Assembly (NCBI GenBank): GCA_020002185.1
Contig: CM034542.1
Span: 54,157,858-54,221,857 of the forward strand
Source: Paraescarpia echinospica
Taxonomy: Eukaryota > Annelida > Polychaeta > Sabellida > Siboglinidae
Length of the DNA: 64,000 bases
Direction: 5' to 3'
The stretch's first letter is position 1. Every line of letters begins with the position of its first letter. Of the stretch, positions 32,701 through 40,255 are shown piece after piece. The translations under genes were made by a program, and so were the position numbers. A model generated the notes under the pieces. The model was not told the DNA's origin. It saw nothing but the letters and a program-made list of their open reading frames with translations, and did no database searches.

Positions 32701-35700
32701 ATTAAGGGTTATGATGGAAATAAAATGTTGACATGTTTAATGTTCACTTATTGCACTATGTCTTGCATTTAGAGGAATAATTATAATAGAAAATGTTGTG
32801 GCACCTATTTTTAAATACCTGCATTGATGAGAAACTCAACAAATGGTCTCAAGGGCCCTTCTCAAAACCACATCACTAGATAGTGTAAAAATATGCATTT
32901 TGGGGGCCCCCGAAGTGCCCTTAGAATTATTCAATCAAATACAGATTTCTTGTGTATAGTGGTGGCACTACCACATGTAATGTCTATGCAAAATTAGAGA
33001 AAAAGTTACTGAAGAGTTTTTTAAAAAATAGGCAAAATATGAAAAATTACCAGGTTTTTGGACCCTGGGTCCTATGGAGCCCTTATAATGATTCAATCAA
33101 ATACGGATTTCTCATGCATAGTGGCACTACCCTAAGATACGTATATACAAAATTAGAGAAAAAGTTACTGAATGGTTTCTGAGATATGGCAGCTAACGGC
33201 GCAAGCAGACTGATGGCATAAGTCCATTGGACCTTCGGCCCAAAGGACAGATAAAAATTTGAGAAAATTAAGAAGCAGTAAGAAACATCAACAAAGCTAA
33301 ATGTATGGATCCATAAAAGATGGCATTTGGCAAAATGTCAATGGAATACGTCACTGTATGTTTGCTGCTGTATTAGGTAGCACATACATTATAAACAAAT
33401 ATCTGGAAGGATTAGAAGTAAACGTAGATGAAGACAGTATTGTAGTTACCTGCATTGATGAAAGGTATGCCATCAAAAGGGACATACTGAGATTTCCACA
33501 TGAGACGAGTTGACTGCTTAGCTGGACTTGGCGATTGACGCGTGCCCCAGAAACTCATTGTTTGCTGCTTGTGGAAAGTCAAGACAAGGTCAAGTTCAAC
33601 CTCCGTCTCTACCCATCCACGGAACGAATCTCCAATTTGCTGCAAATTAAAACCATCAGAAATACATATATCTGTTATTCAATAACATCTGTACAAATCT
33701 GTGTACATGCTTAAAGGTGCCCTGTATAGATTGCACTATTCCACGGCAGAAGTATTTTGTCGGCCAACGCTTGATGTCTGCGGCTATTTATAGAACAGTG
33801 TGGTGTAGGCGATATGTTTGCCGTTGTTAGTTCTCGGGAACACAAGACAAGCGTGCGCTGAATCTAGTGATTGTGTTGTTGATAAGGATTTATTTATTTA
33901 GTGTTGTTAGTTTGCCACAGCATATGTCATAAATAAATCCTTCTCAACAACACAATCACTAGACTCAGCACACGCTGTCTTGTGTTCCCGAGAACTAACG
34001 ACGGCAAACATATCGCCTACATCACACTTTTCTATAAATAGCCACAGACATCAAGCGTCGGCCGACAAACTACTTTGCCGATGAATAGCGCAATATATAC
34101 AGGGCCCATACAGAATAACAGTAAATCAAACACTCACTGATTTACTATAGGAGTTTTGTAAGTTATTTTTTTATATTTTGAATTTGTTGTCAGTCATATC
34201 ATTTCTATTTTAGAACACTTGTTGCACATCACAATATGAACATGAGCGTTTTTTTGTAATAATAATAAGATAACTTCTATTGCGCCTAAATCCTTGGAAA
34301 CCAAGCTCAGAGGCGCATCAAAACAAAAGGATTGGTCAATCTCAAAATCCATAAGCAGTATCTCAGTTGTCAACAGATGGGTCAAGGCTAATTGATCCAC
34401 TCACTACATTTTGTGGGGAGTCTGTAGATTACCAGCGAGACTGATGGCACCCACCTCACAGTCTTTGAGTCTGGCGGCCCAGGTTGGGCACCCTGGGGGT
34501 AGATTGTGGGGGATCTGGGGCGGGGGCATCAGTATCCCTGCTATTGAGTCATGCAGCACCGGACCGGTCAAGTTGATGACATCAACAATGCCACCACCAA
34601 GGCCATCTGGTGGCTCCGAACCGTCCTGGTCTGTCGAAACAGAACCATAGACATGGGCCAAGTGGAGACTGGTATTCATCATGCAACAACACAAGAAAAT
34701 ATGACAGTTTGCAGAAAGAATTTGTAACAATTTAGTAATGTTTCTGTATGAGAAATGTTCTATCATGTTGTTGCATTAATGCAGGTTTATTTCTGATGCT
34801 AGCTGTCACACCTGGATCATTGATCCATTTACCCGGATGGTTCGCTTTGATGATCTGGATCATTGATTCACTCTTCGGGATGGTTCACTGTGGTGATCTA
34901 GATCATTGATCCATTCACCTGGATGATTCACAGTGATGATCTAGATCATTGATCCATTTACCTGGATGATTCACTGTGATGATCTAAATCATTGATCCAC
35001 TCACCTGGATGATTCACTGTGATGATCTGGATGGTCTCCCCGTTGGATCCGGTGAAGGTCGCCGAGCCGTGAGTCGCCAGCACACTCTGCAGCGCAGTGC
35101 CATCTGGGAGTGTCACTAGGAAATACAGATTTATACTTGCACCAGAATATTGACAATGTACAAATAAAAATGCCATGTTTGAAACATTATTTTACTACAG
35201 CCAGGCTTCTAGACATGTTAATTAAATATATTAGTGCGATATATATTGATAGATTATATATTACTATTTGTGCAATATCATAATATAATGACATAATAAC
35301 ATTACATTCCATGGCTACAACTTCAGTTCAATCTATGAACCACCCTAATGGGCTTATTAACACACCTCAAATGTTAGCCACATATATGCAAAACTGACAC
35401 AGAGATAAGCTCAGATATACATAGATGCCCCTTTCTCTGTTTTATGATGCAGATATATACCGACCGTTGAAAAGACAATGTAAAACTTACCCCCGGCAGC
35501 ACTCAGCTGTTCCGCCATCAACAGAAGGGGTGGAGTGACGCCCCCGGACGTATTCACGAGGGCGATAGATCCATCTTGCTGTCGTATCACTGATGCGTCA
35601 ACCCCACCGAGATCCGCCGCTGACATCATCACTTGTTGCTCCGTCTCCATGGTGATGCCACTGTTGCACATATCCGTCACCAGGGTCACCCGTTGCGGTT

Positions 35701-36055
35701 CATCCATGGCGGACCCGTCGCATCCTGACTGACTCACGATGATCTGCCCGCTGTTCTCCATCGCATCGCTGTCAGCACCCTCTGGTGGGAGCATCAGTCC
35801 GTCGGCTGTGAGCGACAATGAGTTGTTGAGACAGGCCATCTGGTCAGCGGTGTGGACATACTCCTTGGTGTCGCTTCCCAGTGACATGTCTGCCTCCTCC
35901 TCCTCCTCCGTCATACTGCCCACCACCTGCATGATCGTCTCTGCGTCTGTCGCCACCACTAGCTTGTTGTTGATGCCATCGTCATTGGCAATCGTTGTCA
36001 CCGGCAGGACGACCGTCGCACACGCGGACGTCCCGTCTTCTGGCATCACGGACAT
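20636..36055 (-). CDS. CARF: Calcium-responsive transcription factor, CARF/ALS2CR8 family, 12 exons
   Basis: Family knowledge: mammalian CARF is a nuclear DNA-binding activator of calcium-response elements. Exons (minus): 36055-35491, 35115-35005, 34630-34455, 33639-33450, 31323-31203, 29694-29554, 28177-28007, 27479-27326, 24282-24147, 22868-22729, 22350-21936, 20757-20636. All have AG acceptors and GT donors and every phase matches, giving 813 residues (human about 725). The conserved CARF domain spans about residues 275-545: [119 protein letters not shown] and C termini are acidic and Ser/Thr-rich. The start ATG is preceded directly by an in-frame TGA. Introns are full of mobile DNA, and two carry minisatellites made from the gene's own splice-donor regions. 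Confidence 0.95.
21495..21696. mobile_element. piggyBac-type MITE
   Basis: TTAA at 21,491-21,494 and 21,697-21,700 flank a 202-bp segment whose ends are inverted: CCCTTCAGAC at the left and GTCTAAAGGG at the right. TTAA duplication plus CCY termini are typical of piggyBac-related MITEs. No coding capacity. Located in CARF intron 11. Confidence 0.72.
21936..22350 (-). CDS. CARF: CARF exon 11
   Basis: Acceptor CCACTTTCAG, donor GTATGT, phases 0 and 1. Encodes [20 protein letters not shown] then about 118 more residues, Ser/Asp/Glu-rich with Met-rich stretches ([20 protein letters not shown]), likely unstructured C-terminal region. Reads through from exon 10 without a stop. Confidence 0.82.
22729..22868 (-). 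CDS. CARF: CARF exon 10
   Basis: Acceptor GATGCTAACAG, donor GTGAGT, phases 1 and 0. Encodes [40 protein letters not shown] and PPGSLLQ, with the repeated DGxx..V...L motif also seen in exon 2, suggesting related beta-strand repeats. Confidence 0.82.
24147..24282 (-). CDS. CARF: CARF exon 9
   Basis: Acceptor CATGCGGCAG, donor GTGACG, phases 0 and 1. Encodes [20 protein letters not shown] and [20 protein letters not shown] then QSPGE. Lower conservation is expected here; the exon is placed by splice phase continuity with exons 8 and 10. Upstream of the acceptor is a 350-base pyrimidine-rich repeat (on the transcribed strand). Confidence 0.78.
24303..24660 (+). repeat. imperfect GA-rich repeats next to CARF exon 9
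   Basis: Repeats built on GGCGATAGGGAGAGAGGA and GATCAGAGGCGATAGGGA with spacing of roughly 20-40 bases, degraded towards 24,660. On the transcribed strand this is a CT-rich stretch that ends about 20 bases before the exon 9 acceptor. Confidence 0.7.
25029..26403. mobile_element. pogo-like DNA element with long CpG-rich interior
   Basis: The TIR CAGTAGTCCCTCTCTTCAGC at 25,029 is repeated in inverted form ending at 26,403 (24 bases perfect), and both ends continue with TGTCCCGACATRGCAGGTGT. CAGT ends and a TA on the left side fit pogo/Tigger-like elements; on the right the matching dinucleotide reads CA. No transposase is present. The 1-kb interior (25,260-26,250) is relatively CpG-rich and includes a 54-codon ORF. 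Confidence 0.78.
25909..26073 (+). CDS. small hypothetical ORF in pogo-like element
   Basis: ATG to TAA, 54 residues beginning [20 protein letters not shown] and ending LPKVYIP. Basic N terminus followed by a Gly/Ala-rich stretch. It is in the CpG-rich interior of the element and could be chance, a captured first exon, or the start of a lost transposase. No known family recognised. Confidence 0.2.
   Translation: MQRRRQAKALTGGSGTGGANGEAIMASPAANVINNSTKLTIPSSTFTLPKVYIP
26405..27079. mobile_element. hAT-type MITE with perfect 8-bp target duplication
   Basis: Ends CAGGGTTGG (26,405) and CCAACCCTG (ending 27,079), flanked by the direct 8-bp repeat ACTACTGC at 26,397-26,404 and 27,080-27,087. The length of the duplication and CAGGG termini are typical of hAT elements. 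The interior is 675 bases, without ORFs, rich in AAATCGATTT/GATTTAATCAAT motifs near both ends. The left duplication consists of the last bases of the pogo-like element, so this insertion is the younger one. Confidence 0.88.
27326..27479 (-). CDS. CARF: CARF exon 8: end of CARF domain
   Basis: Acceptor GTCGACTTCAG, donor GTTAGT, phases 2 and 0. Encodes [40 protein letters not shown] and [12 protein letters not shown]. The donor is weak (GTTAGT). The interspersed repeat with a pogo-like insert begins within 20 bases of this donor in intron 8. Confidence 0.9.
28007..28177 (-). CDS. CARF: CARF exon 7
   Basis: Acceptor GTTGTCCAG, donor GTAGTA, phases 2 and 2. Encodes [20 protein letters not shown], a Pro/Ser linker, then [20 protein letters not shown] and LYVIRKNLR. 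[14 protein letters not shown] is highly diagnostic of CARF. Confidence 0.92.
28722..28845 (+). repeat. interspersed repeat Y, copy 1
   Basis: Matches 34,257-34,384 in the same orientation: AAGRTAACTTCT, GCCTAAATCCT, GCACATCAAAACAAAAGG and CCAATCTCAAAAT are shared, with about 80-85 percent agreement by eye. Both copies are in CARF introns. Class unknown. Confidence 0.75.
28894..29553 (-). repeat. 34-bp minisatellite made of CARF exon 6 end plus splice donor
   Basis: About 19 tandem units of 34 bases lie directly downstream (minus strand) of exon 6. Each unit on the minus strand is GTAAGGGTGACTTGGAGG followed by GCATGGGGCAGGAATG. The second half copies the last coding bases of exon 6 (GGAGCGCATGGGGCAGGAAC) and the first half copies its 5' splice site, so nearly every unit offers GTAAGGGT. 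One unit (near 29,449) has lost it (GTTAAT). The array produces three long but spurious plus-strand open frames. Confidence 0.93.
29554..29694 (-). CDS. CARF: CARF exon 6
   Basis: Acceptor GCTCTCTCAG, donor GTAAGG, phases 2 and 2. Encodes [20 protein letters not shown], then [20 protein letters not shown] and LERMGQER. The last 21 bases plus the donor are repeated about 19 more times downstream as a 34-bp minisatellite; only the first donor joins in frame to exon 7. Confidence 0.9.
30440..30625. repeat. 15-bp minisatellite, 12 units
   Basis: Unit AATCAYTGAAGAGCC repeated 12 times with C/T and A/C variants, in CARF intron 5. Because 15 is divisible by three, all phases that lack stops stay open: plus strand gives (SLKSQ)n and minus strand two different pentapeptide repeats. 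An open frame from 30,197 includes it, but nothing else supports a protein. Confidence 0.9.
31203..31323 (-). CDS. CARF: CARF exon 5: basic region
   Basis: Acceptor GTGCTTGTAG, donor GTCAGT, phases 1 and 2. Encodes [20 protein letters not shown] then [19 protein letters not shown]. The Cys and Arg/Lys-rich make-up fits the DNA-contacting part of the CARF domain. Confidence 0.92.
32405..33248 (+). repeat. three copies of a ~185-bp repeat
   Basis: Copies at about 32,405-32,590, 32,890-33,045 (3' end replaced) and 33,052-33,248. Shared order: TTTTGGGGYCC, GTGCCCTTA, ATTCAATCAAATACAGATTT, CTTGTGCATAGTGG, AAAATTAGAGAAAAAGTT, ATATGGCAGCTAACGGC, GACCTTCGGCCCAAAGGAC. Copies 2 and 3 are adjacent. Located in CARF intron 4. 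Reminiscent of SINE-like dispersed repeats; no polymerase III boxes identified. Confidence 0.75.
33450..33639 (-). CDS. CARF: CARF exon 4: core of CARF domain
   Basis: Acceptor TTTGCAG, donor GTAACT, phases 0 and 1. Encodes [40 protein letters not shown] and [20 protein letters not shown], the best-conserved block of the family as I recall it. Confidence 0.93.
33719..34105. repeat. near-perfect foldback element in CARF intron 3
   Basis: Left arm about 33,719-33,898, right arm about 33,930-34,105, reverse complements with only scattered mismatches, loop about 30 bases. Shared blocks: GCGATATGTTTGCCGT, TTAGTTCTCGGGAACACAAG, AGTGATTGTGTTGTTGA, GCTTGATGTCTGYGGCTATT. Ends are GCCCTGTATA / TATACAGGGC. 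Non-autonomous foldback MITE; target duplication not clear. It occupies almost half of an 815-base intron. Confidence 0.9.
34257..34384 (+). repeat. interspersed repeat Y, copy 2
   Basis: Second copy of the repeat seen at 28,722-28,845, located in CARF intron 3 just beside exon 3. The preceding bases ATAATAATAAG are also similar to copy 1. Confidence 0.75.
34455..34630 (-). CDS. CARF: CARF exon 3
   Basis: Acceptor TTTCGACAG, donor GTGGGT after DCE, phases 1 and 0. Encodes [20 protein letters not shown], a Pro-rich [16 protein letters not shown], and [10 protein letters not shown], the beginning of the conserved CARF domain. A second GT (GTAATC, 21 bases beyond) is rejected because only the first joins to QIGDSFRGW. 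Confidence 0.88.
34812..35004 (-). repeat. 43-bp minisatellite made of CARF exon 2 end plus splice donor
   Basis: On the minus strand, exon 2 ends AGATCATCACAGTGAATCAT CCAG and is followed by GTGAGTGGATCAATGATTTA; this junction is then repeated about four more times in intron 2 with a 43-base period. Donor positions in successive units read GTGAGT (authentic), GTAAAT, GTGAAT, AAGAGT (lost) and GTAAAT. Copies diverge with distance from the exon. Confidence 0.92.
35005..35115 (-). CDS. CARF: CARF exon 2
   Basis: Acceptor TTTCCTAG, donor GTGAGT, phases 1 and 1. Encodes [20 protein letters not shown] followed by [16 protein letters not shown]. Its last 20-odd bases and donor are the seed of the 43-bp minisatellite that continues into intron 2. 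Confidence 0.85.
35491..36055 (-). CDS. CARF: CARF exon 1: start codon and acidic N terminus
   Basis: ATG at 36,055-36,053, immediately preceded by in-frame TGA; a second Met three codons on is an alternative. Encodes 188 residues plus one base, including the acidic run [12 protein letters not shown] and repeated Val/Thr-rich segments, low in charge elsewhere. Donor GTAAGT. No DNA-binding motif; likely an activation region by analogy with the family. Any 5' non-coding exon is unseen. Confidence 0.85.
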
Positions 36056-36734
36056 TCACGTTGTAGATCAACTTGCACTGGAATGCGTCATGTTTTCTGC
36101 TATTAACACATTTAACATAAAAATCCAGCTTTCATATATTTATAGGCTTGACTCTGGATTTCCAAAGTTCTATTCCATATTTTATCAGTTATTTAGTTCT
36201 ATTCCATATTTTATTAGTTATTTAAAATATAATTTGTATTTTTCCAGTCTATAATAGGTCCGTTATTTGACAACTACACAGCTGTGCAAGACATGATTAA
36301 ATAAGTTGTAGACATAAATATGTTTTCTCTCGATATATTAAAGAAATGCAATTCGATTGCTTTAAAAACTTGACCAAAACCTTTTAATGATACCAAGATA
36401 CAGTCCCTTCAGGGACAGCTGCTGACAAGGTTCCAGTGTAAAGTTTTTTATAGAGAAACATAGATCTATGAATTAGTAAAGTTCTGTAACTTAATCTACA
36501 TGTAACCGGTATATATACATGTAATTCCTTCCCATATGGAGAAAGGTAAATATCAGCATCTTCTACACATGCACTAACAGCCTTGAGTGATGTGCCCATT
36601 ATATACTATACCCGTTCTGTCACTATTCTGTGCCTGTTCCACTGATTATGTAGCTCCATTGCTGTCTTGTCTGGTGTGCTCAATCATCACTGTCCTCAGG
36701 ATTTCTCTTTGTCAAATAATATTTCGTCCCAACA

Positions 36735-37967
36735 CAGGAGCTTAGCCAGAGACCAGTCTGCCCATCTTCAAGACTGGCAGATGACAGGCCAAGACCGGTA
36801 ATTACAACTGATAACACTGACGGAATTTAGAGGGGTCCAGCTGGCCACTAGATTAACTAATACAGTAAAACCTGTCCATAACGGTCATTGTCGGGACTGC
36901 GCAAAATTACCGTTATAGGCAGGTTGCTGTTATGGAGTTTCATAACTTGGATACTCACTAGGTGGAGCCACGGTATTATGGATGGTTACAGTGACGTTCG
37001 CTAGTCGGTACTCTTGTGAACAATACAAACCTAGCATTAACAATAATATTAAATAATACACTACACAACTTGCTATATTTAATTGATGTTCCTTTTTATT
37101 TTGGTAAAGTAAAGGTGAACAGAAAAAGCTTTGATGTCCAAAAGGAAACACAAGGGTGTGAACAAGTGCAAGGCAAGCTGTGACCCAGATTTGCCCAGGG
37201 GGGTTATCAATACAATTTAAGCTACCCCAAGTGGTAGGTAACAGCCATTTTAATATTTACCTAAGCAGTCTCTCCAGCTATGCCAAGCCGCCTATGTAAA
37301 TATTACAAAAGCCTGCTTCCATCTATGGCTACATGCTCATGGCTTCTCTGAGCTCACTTTGGACATCAAAGCTGCTTCTACTCCTCTTTGCTGGAATAAA
37401 GAAAGCAACATAGTGGCTGCAACAAGCTGATGACACCATGTGTGACTCGATTGCAATTTGATAGTCCTGCTTACACATGATGACACCAACGCGATGACGT
37501 TTTATCCAGGGATATTATGGATTCCCTTTGACGTGTCCGCAAGCAGCAGGTTGACTATGAATGGTTCAGTCCAAATTAACTGACTGCAATAGACAGGTTA
37601 TACGCAATAGACAGGTAGTGGGTAGTGCAAACTAATAGGAAGTCATTCGGGACTTTCAAAAGTGACCGTTATATCCAGGTTATCGTTATGGACAGGTGGC
37701 TGCTATGACAGGTTTTACTGTAGTTGCAAGTCTAGGGGCTCACATTAATGACTATCATTGGCACAACCAGTAGTGATACAAATTAAATAGATAAGTATTT
37801 ATTAAATAAATGGCTCAAATGATACTGGTTTGTCACTGAAAAAACTAAATTTGGACAATAATGGTTGTGATTGACGTCTTCCATGCGAGCAGTTCGCGTG
37901 CTAAAAGGCATACTTTTGATTAGTTCTCAACTGGCAAAAAATTATTTCTGGCTAAGGACCTGTCCCA
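36735..37967. repeat. interspersed repeat X, copy 2, split by a pogo-like element
   Basis: Left part 36,735-36,862 and right part 37,723-37,967 match copy 1 in CARF intron 8. The pogo-like insert sits after the same CTAATA junction as in copy 1. Upstream of CARF exon 1. Confidence 0.8.
36863..37720. mobile_element. pogo-like MITE with TA target duplication
   Basis: TIR CAGTAAAACCTGTC at 36,863 and its inverted copy GACAGGTTTTACTG ending 37,720, flanked by TA on both sides (36,861-36,862 and 37,721-37,722). Subterminal CCGTTATAKCCAGG-type repeats occur near both ends. 858 bases, no transposase. The terminal sequence belongs to a different family from the element at 25,029. Confidence 0.85.
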
Positions 37968-38299
37968 ACATGACTTCAGTAAGTTGCATAGCCACTAGGT
38001 GGAAGCACATGTATAAAGACCACATTCTTGTCTTTAGACAAGAATGTGATCTGAATATCAGTCAATATACTAAATATATGTTACTTCTGGCAAAATGTGT
38101 TTATCACAGCAATCAGCCATTTTGAATCCCGCTGTCAGTCCCCATCTATCTGATCTTGTGAGATTATTATAATGAGATCTTCCAACTTGATATGTCAGAG
38201 ACGAAGAAGATTAACAAAGGAAAATTGTCATAGTAATCTGTTGACAAAAAGTTATATTAATTCCAGTTATCACATACTGATTGATTGCTGATTGGTAAC

Positions 38300-38880
38300 A
38301 CACCTAGCAGTATTTTGACGTCACTGCAGGTAGCATCGCTAGGATTTAGCATGGAATGCATCTTTGCAGGTTTCAGGCCGTACCTAAAATTGCAATCTCA
38401 GAATTTAATACTTTTTTATATCACCGTAATGATTATAATCTTACTTTTTTTTAGTACTGCTGTTTGAACATTGCGAATGCTCAAACTTGCAATGGGATTT
38501 AATGTTTTGATATCACATTTAAAGATAATAATTGTATCTACAAATACGCCGCTGAATGTACCCAGGATTTGTTTTTGAGTTACTGCCATTTGAATAATGT
38601 GAATGCTTAATCCTGCAATGTATTCCCGACAGCAGATATAATGCAAGGTTGAGCATTTGCGATGTTCAAACAGCAATAACTCAAAACGTTAACACAATTC
38701 CTGGGTACATCCAGCAACAAACTTGTACAAAAGATTATTATCTTTACAGTGATATCAACAAACATTAAATTCCGCCATTGCAATTTCATGTACAGTCTGA
38801 AACAGCATGCCGCATCGCTGTTCGCTGTGCTAAATGATAGGGTGTGTTCAACGGCCCTACCTGCGGTGACATCAGCAACA
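38300..38880. repeat. complex foldback with internal tandem copy
   Basis: The segment 38,335-38,620 contains two direct units (about 38,398-38,495 and 38,496-38,625; shared TTTAATRYTTTTKATATCAC and TGAAYATTGYGAATGCT), and 38,650-38,845 is an inverted copy of the second (TTTAATGTTTGTTGATATCA, ATGTACCCAGGA on the reverse strand). The outer parts pair ACGTCACTGCAGGTAG with an inverted TGTCACCGCAGGTAGG near 38,860. No ORF. Confidence 0.75.
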
Positions 38881-39439
38881 TATGAAACGCAAAAATAATT
38901 GACCACGTTTCAGTGGGCTTATTGACATGAGTTCACAATGAACAGACTTCATATTTGGCACATTACTTGACAAGCAGGGACGGATCCAGAGAGCGAGTCT
39001 GGGGGCACAAAAACCTCCACTGGCGGCCGAACCAAATGGTGTAGTAGAAATGTTGTCGCTACTGCTTGAACCGCTGTCTCAGCTGGACTGGTGACATTGG
39101 AATATGGGGAGGGGGGCATTTTTTGTTACTGCACGGTAGTAATTTCACCTTCTTGCTGTTTCCTATCTCGGCTCAACCAGTTACATCGCAAGACAAGGGG
39201 GTTCTGCTGAAAATGTTTTGCTGCCACGTCGCCGTAACTTCACCTTGTTATAACCTGAACAGGGTCTAGGGTCAGCGGGCATGCAAAATTCATAAGGTTT
39301 AGGGGGGGGCACGTGTCACTTGCTTGATGTTTGCTTGATGTAGTAATTCCTTTACAGCTGTTCACAGCTAAACTGGGATTTGAGCGGTGCGTAACGTCAG
39401 GGCAGTCGAACAAAAAGGGAAAAAATCGTGTAGAAGATT

Positions 39440-40255
39440 GTTCAAATTAAAGAAAGAAAAACAATGAAAACCAACAAAAAACAAACAAAAGCACGGATAA
39501 GAACAAGTGGTGCACTATATACATAAGTTTGTAGCTTTAAAGGATGTGGACGCCATGCAAGGGTTGCATTTCCCTGGTGGCTGGCATGACGACACACAGG
39601 AAGGCTGGCAATGATGGCGTGATGTGTAGAACAGCAGATGGTGGGAGTCTGTTCCATATGGATGCTGCTCTGGGGTAGAATGCATATTTATATGCATTGA
39701 TGGTTGGAATTATTGTGTTGGTATATTTAAGTGGATGGTCGATTCTGTTGGAGATATGTGTGGCATGCTGGAAACATGGCGGAGGACTGATGTTGATCAT
39801 GTGGTAGTGGATTTTGTAAAACATTGATGCTTGTTGAATGAGGCGACGTGTGTGGAGCGAGTCCCAGTTGAATTTGTTTATGAGTGGTTTAATATGTGTA
39901 TCCTTTCGGTAGTCGGAGAAGATGAATCTTGCTGCATTTCTTTGGATTTGTTCTATGCGGTTAATTTCTGTTGCTGTGTTGGGATTCCAGACTTCGCTGG
40001 CATATTCAACTTGTGGTCGGACAAGGGTTTGATAAGCTGTTTCTTTGACATTTTGTGAGCAAGGTGACAGTGTTCTTCTTAAGAATCCAAGTGTGCGGCT
40101 GGCTTTGGTGGTTATTTTGGTGCAGTGATCATTCCATCTTAGGTCATGTGATATTGTGACTCCAAGGTAGTCGTGCTTTAGAACATGGTTTAGTGATTTT
40201 TCCAGTAATGTATATTGATGTAGTTTGGGGTCACATAGATGACTGCCACATCACA
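39440..40255 (-). pseudogene. 5'-truncated LINE, C-terminal part of reverse transcriptase ORF
   Basis: A continuous minus-strand frame from about 40,250 to a stop near 39,537 reads YLGVTISHDLRWNDHCTKIT, then SRTLGFLRRTLSPCSQNVKE, LVRPQVEYASEVWNPNT, IEQIQRNAARFIFSDYRKD and FYPRAASIWNRLPPSA. These are the thumb and C-terminal motifs common to metazoan non-LTR reverse transcriptases (YLG, VRP.LEYA..VW.P, IQR.AAR, R...WN.LP). The palm with the catalytic Asp pair is missing because of 5' truncation. Clade not assigned. It differs from the CR1-like copy at 16-18 kb. Confidence 0.85.

Noticed and set aside
35739..36254. 171-codon plus-strand open frame
   Set aside because: Antisense shadow of CARF exon 1, which has strong coding and splice evidence on the minus strand.
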